Positions 59,845-64,000 of a stretch of 64,000 nt of DNA are shown here, in pieces. The translations under genes and the position numbers were made by a program. A model generated the notes under the pieces. It did not search any database, had not been told where the DNA came from, and saw only the letters and a program-made list of their open reading frames with translations. The DNA is taken from the NCBI GenBank assembly GCA_032622095.1, contig CP136066.1:118189319-118253318 (forward strand), written 5' to 3'. The DNA comes from Siphonodentalium dalli (taxonomy: Eukaryota; Mollusca; Scaphopoda; Gadilida; Siphonodentaliidae). Each line of letters opens with the position of its first letter. The first letter of the stretch is position 1.

Positions 59845-60060
59845 AAAATCAGCACAATCTGATCAAAGTGTCATAACTCTGGTAAAAGTGAACGGCCGGT
59901 TTACAATATTGAAGTTGATCTGTATTTTGTGGTATTGAACCTACATACCATATATTTCATTCCATTTAGTTCAGTAAAGTTATCATACGGAAACGACGGG
60001 CGGACGGCTCGATACGTACGGACTGACGGACCTACACGGTGTGACTAAACACCCAGCCAT
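59845..60060 (+). repeat. Partial rolling-circle-like unit
   Basis: One monomer (GTCATAACTCTGGTAAAAGT, AGTTGATCTGTATTTTG, AAAGTTATCATACGGAAACG) and a degenerate GGACGGCTCGATACGTACGG tract directly follow copy j. The 3' hairpin is missing. ACACCAAGCCATA-like short repeats follow. Confidence 0.55.
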
Positions 60061-60882
60061 ACCAAGCCGAAACCAAGCCACACCAAGCCATAGGAAATAA
60101 GAAGAAAACTTGAAGTTTATTCTATATTATTATATATATGTGATGTTTAAATGCCCAAATAAAACTATTTATTGATATTTGATGGGCGAAAGATGAATTA
60201 AAAGGACCAGAACACAGCACGATGGACAAAAAGCTACGGATTGGTATTTAGACAATTTGCATTATGGCTTGGTTCATTCATTCATAAATCAGTTTTGCTG
60301 TTGGTATAGCGATAGGCTGATTAGAGGTTACTGCATGCTTACTGTTATTGTAGCAAGTGTGAAAAGATATCATGTTTATGTGTCATCATTGGGAAAGTGT
60401 GACTATTACTGACGAAAAGGTTACGACGAAATAGAGAAAGACATATTTTGGCACTGTATGGAAAGGTTGGATATCTGACAAAGACAGTGAAGACTTTACC
60501 ACTAAAACTAAAAAAAAAGGTTTTTCTACCACAACAAAAATGTATATACCGGTATGTAATACCGCCACTTTGGACGAAGAACAATTGCGAAAGTATGAAT
60601 AATATAATCAAATTGGAGATGTTTAAAGTTGCCCAATCTGACAGACAGACTGAATGACAAACTAGTACATGTACATGTAGTAAATGACCAAATTCAAGAT
60701 GTACTAGTACTATAATATCAGGGGAGTATCTCGAGAGGCGGATAAGAAATTACAAACCAGGTTTACCGAGTTGTGGAAAAAACAACTATTTAATGATGAG
60801 AATAAACCCAACGGCAATAAATTAAGGTTTTATAGAAAACTGAAAAATTTGTTTCAGTTTGAAAATTACCTATTAGCTGACT

Positions 60883-61989
60883 CACAGGTATTTGGCCAAA
60901 AAAAAATAATTAATTAATAAAAATATATAAAGGTAAGGCTGATAGTGAAAATAGGAGGTCAAAAATCATCCTCACAAAAGCACATTATTTTTATCAAATT
61001 GATCTGGAATTCTAGCATTATGTGCCGAAGTAATCATATTTTTGGTTAAAGTTTAGCTTTCCGTCGTACTTTAAACAAGTGAGCATAGAAAATCATTCGA
61101 AGATGTCAATGAAATTTATTTTTTGGTACCGTCCAATGAAAAATAAACAAATAAAATAATCCAACCCCTAAATCACCAAAATCTATACTATTATCATCAA
61201 ACTAAATAGCCCTATTGTCAAACAGACGTTTCGTGAAGTACAGCTAATTTGGGGGTGGTACTCAACATACATTGAGTTTAATAACGATTTATGTCCTTTT
61301 TTTCCGTCAGTTTTACAGATTTCTTTTCGCGGGAGGCCATTTTGCAAAACTGAAAGCGAAACTAACTTGAACTTTATTAAATTAATTTTAATATCTCTCT
61401 TTTAATTGATATCCGGCATTCTTAATGACAAAAATCATGCGGTGGATATATAATACCCACTAGATAAGGAATTAGATAAAACATTTTTTTTGATCGATGT
61501 AAAATTATTTTATTTTGGAGTCATTTACTGCAGCATTTCTCGAGTTTGTTTCGCACTTTAAAAATGGCCTCCCGCGAAAAGAAATCTGTAAAACTGACGA
61601 AAAAAAAAAATATCGTTATTAAACTCGATGTATGTTGAGTACCACACCCAAATTAGCTGTCCTTCATGAAACAACGTCTGTTTGACAATAGGGCTATTTA
61701 GTTTGATGATTAGAGTATATATTTCGGTGATTTAGGGGTTTGATTTTTTTATTTTTCATTGGACGGATGTTTCGGGTACCAACCAAATAAATTTGATTTA
61801 TCAACTTTAAATGTTTTTCTATGTTCACTAATCTCAAATACGATGAGAACCAAACTTTTTTGAAAACTATGATTATTTGGTCACATAGTGCTGCAATTAC
61901 AGATCAATAAAAAATAAGATGTTGCTTTTGTAGAGAAAAATGCTGACCTCTATCAAAAATGAGATAGATAAAATTGCCTAATACCTGTG
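60883..61989. mobile_element. Long fold-back DNA transposon, 1107 bp, 8-bp target duplication
   Basis: The ends CACAGGTATTTGGC and the complement of GCCTAATACCTGTG are inverted. A perfect AGCTGACT duplication flanks them (60875-60882 and 61990-61997). The inverted repeat extends about 480 bp inward on each side, with core blocks GCGGGAGGCCATTTT and TCTGTAAAACTGACG-like sequence near the centre (61310-61350 and 61565-61605). The arms have diverged by many substitutions and indels. No protein. The 8-bp duplication fits hAT or P-like, though arms this long are unusual for hAT. Confidence 0.88.
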
Positions 61990-61999
61990 AGCTGACTTA

Positions 62000-63540
62000 G
62001 ATATCGAAGTAATAACTACGTATACATACGTACCAAGATTAGGATTAGTGACAGTCAGTTATTAAAGCAAAAAAAAAAATTGTATGTTTCCGCTAACGGA
62101 GCGAAAAAATTAGGGTAGGTAGGTAGGGAAATTTTTTTATTTGGATATTTTTTATCCAGCTTCAGAAATATTGAACTACCTCGACCGAAATGACATAAAA
62201 TGCCAACTCGGGTTGAGGGGAAAGTATTACTTGATCAACACAGTGGAAATATACATTAAGATTGATAAAAGATCAAACTTACTTCATGCTTAATTATGTT
62301 TTTTATTATTCACATACCACATTTTCATAAATGTGGCTATAAAATTGGTACGAAATTGATGTCACTAACTTTTTATAAGAATTTTACCCATAATACCGCC
62401 ATTATACCATACTTGTATTGTGACGTCTGCATCCCATTGTCTGGAGGTAGCCAGTACACCCAACCTAGCATGCCTGGTTTTGTGAAAACAGTAGCTATAC
62501 CCTAACATATGTGGTGATAACCTCTATAAATGTATATATACAGATACACACCCACCATGTCTGTTGATAGTGTTCCTACTAGTATGTTCCATAAGTCCCA
62601 AACAAGGCATAAAGCAGGCAGGAGATCCACTCTCAGGAAATTAAAATTGCAAAATGCATGCCCATCAATCCACAACCCATCACACACCTGGAGCAATTCC
62701 ATGAAAATGAGACATGGTAGATAAAAATCCAATTATTTATACAGAGCATTCATGACTTTTTTGTAAAAGGACAGTATATGAAGAGTAAAAATTCAATAAA
62801 TTTTTCTTGGTAATTCTTTTGTTCCAAAATTACATTTGGGGTAACCTTCATCCAGTATTTAGTATTTCAAGGTTAATATTGCTATTCTCTGTAAAACTGG
62901 TATATTTACATAATAATAGTGTCTATGTAATGTTACGTTAATGTTTAATTTCACAAATAATATGCTGAATGTTACAAAAAAATGTTAAGTTTGATGGTTC
63001 TTCCCTTTTGTCGAAGAAAATTTATTTATCGTTCATGGAACTTTCCTGTCCCATTAGTCACGAAATTGTCCCCTCATTTCACCAAAAGGGTGAGAACTTT
63101 CACATCAGTGAGATATCTATTTTCAGTCTCTATAAATAATCTCTCTATATGAAGTAAATTTACTACATGTACATTAATGGAAACTGGATTATGGCAAACA
63201 TAATTTGAGAATAGTGACTTCTGAAATTTGTCCCATTAGTCACACTGCCGAATTTGTCCCTTTAGTTAAGATTCTGAATGGCATAAAAAATAACCAAAAT
63301 TTTTTCTAAAAAGTAATATTGTCTATAAATATAGCTGTTAGTTTCATTACAAAAGCAAAATTTCATCTACATGTACATGTTTATAATGCTCATTGTCTCT
63401 TGTGTGTATGGACGCATTCATCTGACAATGGTTTCTGGATGATTATCAATTTTGATTATGGGGTTCATCCGATGAATTTTACAAGAGTTATGGCCCTTTT
63501 TACTTAGAATTTTATCGTTTTGAGGTTTCCGAATTATAAC
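62000..63540. other. No gene recognised
   Basis: AT-rich. Repeated TGTCCCATTAGTCAC motifs near 63050 and 63230 are the complement of GTGACTGATGGGACA near 54146 and 54323. Short frames without domains. Confidence 0.5.
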
Positions 63541-63559
63541 TTCATTTCAGATTGGGTCA

Positions 63560-63980
63560 TCGGAATGGAACCAAAATTTGTATCCCAGTCCAAAATTCAG
63601 GTCAAGTTCGATTATGGGTAATATGAATAGAAATTTTCTCTCGTAAATTTGATCGGGTTTAAGATCATTCACAACAATAACACTAATTCCACTTTTCAAA
63701 CCAGGACTCATGTATTCTGCAGCAGCCCTTGAAATTGTCATTTTTCTTCTACGGCATTTCTTAAGAATTGCATGAATTACTGTATTGTCTTCTACAGCTT
63801 TTTCTACGGCAATGCCATTTGCCATGGCTAATTTTGAGGTCTGACTGTAGTGTGTCTGGTTTGTCCAAATGTGTGCTGGATGGCTAGGGCCATAATTAAT
63901 AAGGTATTTGTTTGTCCTCGCCCCGACCGACTCGATTTTAAGTAGTGGTATGTTGTCTGAGAAGGTCAGAAACTCCAGCA
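63560..63980 (-). pseudogene. Fragment of a psq/CENP-B-type HTH transposase (possible)
   Basis: The minus 144-codon frame includes QTSKLAMANGIAVEKAVEDN and AILKKCRRRKMTISRAAAEY. The pattern 'KMTISRAAAEY' is like helices 1-2 of pipsqueak/pogo-type HTH domains, but the expected recognition helix (GVP.STL-like) is replaced by MSPGLKSGISVI. The last 30 or so residues belong to an inverted rolling-circle-like monomer (63440-63640), so the fragment is truncated by it. The N-terminal piece LLEFLTFSDNIPLL is related to a stretch at 51660-51720, just outside hAT-C. Confidence 0.35.
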
Positions 63981-64000
63981 ACTGTCACTGAACAGCATAA

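Noticed and set aside
1-64000. Prokaryotic systems (operons, CRISPR, phage or defence islands)
   Set aside because: No ribosome-binding-site-led long frames, no spaced direct repeats of CRISPR type, and all identifiable proteins are eukaryotic transposable-element products.

Overview
The window looks like nuclear DNA of a metazoan. It is AT-rich and has almost no long open frames, split exon-like tracts with GT/AG borders, and a very high density of eukaryotic transposable elements. Several families share a signature that I associate with molluscs, especially bivalves: tandem monomers containing 'CATAACTC' and 'CCCATATTCGAACT', then an ACGG/ACAG microsatellite and a terminal hairpin. The mollusc assignment is inference; nothing here names the species. 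I see no complete functional gene, no rRNA or true tRNA gene and no CRISPR array.

Layout. 1-870: a small hAT-like MITE and a 16-bp minisatellite. 866-14401: a pair of matching inverted ends flanked by TAA, 13.5 kb apart, holding a hAT element (1184-3569) with another DNA transposon nested in it (2046-3095), a decayed multi-exon tract on + (8742-10439) and a Tigger/pogo relic (12890-13976). 14884-19425: tandem-repeat elements nested in a fold-back array. 19426-25460: a non-repetitive stretch, an 85-bp tandem array, a hAT end fragment, a stop-riddled coding tract on - and two abutting perfect palindromes. 25463-30300: a third copy of a rolling-circle-like family, then a hAT element with perfect ends and an 8-bp duplication. 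30283-35352: one rolling-circle-like element split by a 4.3-kb fold-back element. 35597-37250: a second decayed coding tract on - and a MITE. 38050-44203: a CR1/Jockey-group LINE cut into four pieces by three different insertions. 44900-47480: the only stretch with promoter-like and first-exon-like signals. 47600-64000: more rolling-circle-like elements, a hAT inside a hAT, fold-back elements, a tRNA-derived SINE and a psq-like transposase scrap.

The strongest general result is that at least eight elements from several families share one plan: a short 5' hairpin, then a short sequence that is inverted-repeated at the far end, then 147-183-bp tandem monomers, usually an (ACGG)n tract, and a 3' terminal hairpin. 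This resembles DINE/HINE (Helentron-derived) and bivalve 'pearl' elements. The nesting gives a relative age order: LINE before the insertions at 38.5, 39.4 and 41.9 kb; hAT-C before hAT-B; hAT-A before the CAGTCT element; family-D element before the TAA-flanked fold-back.
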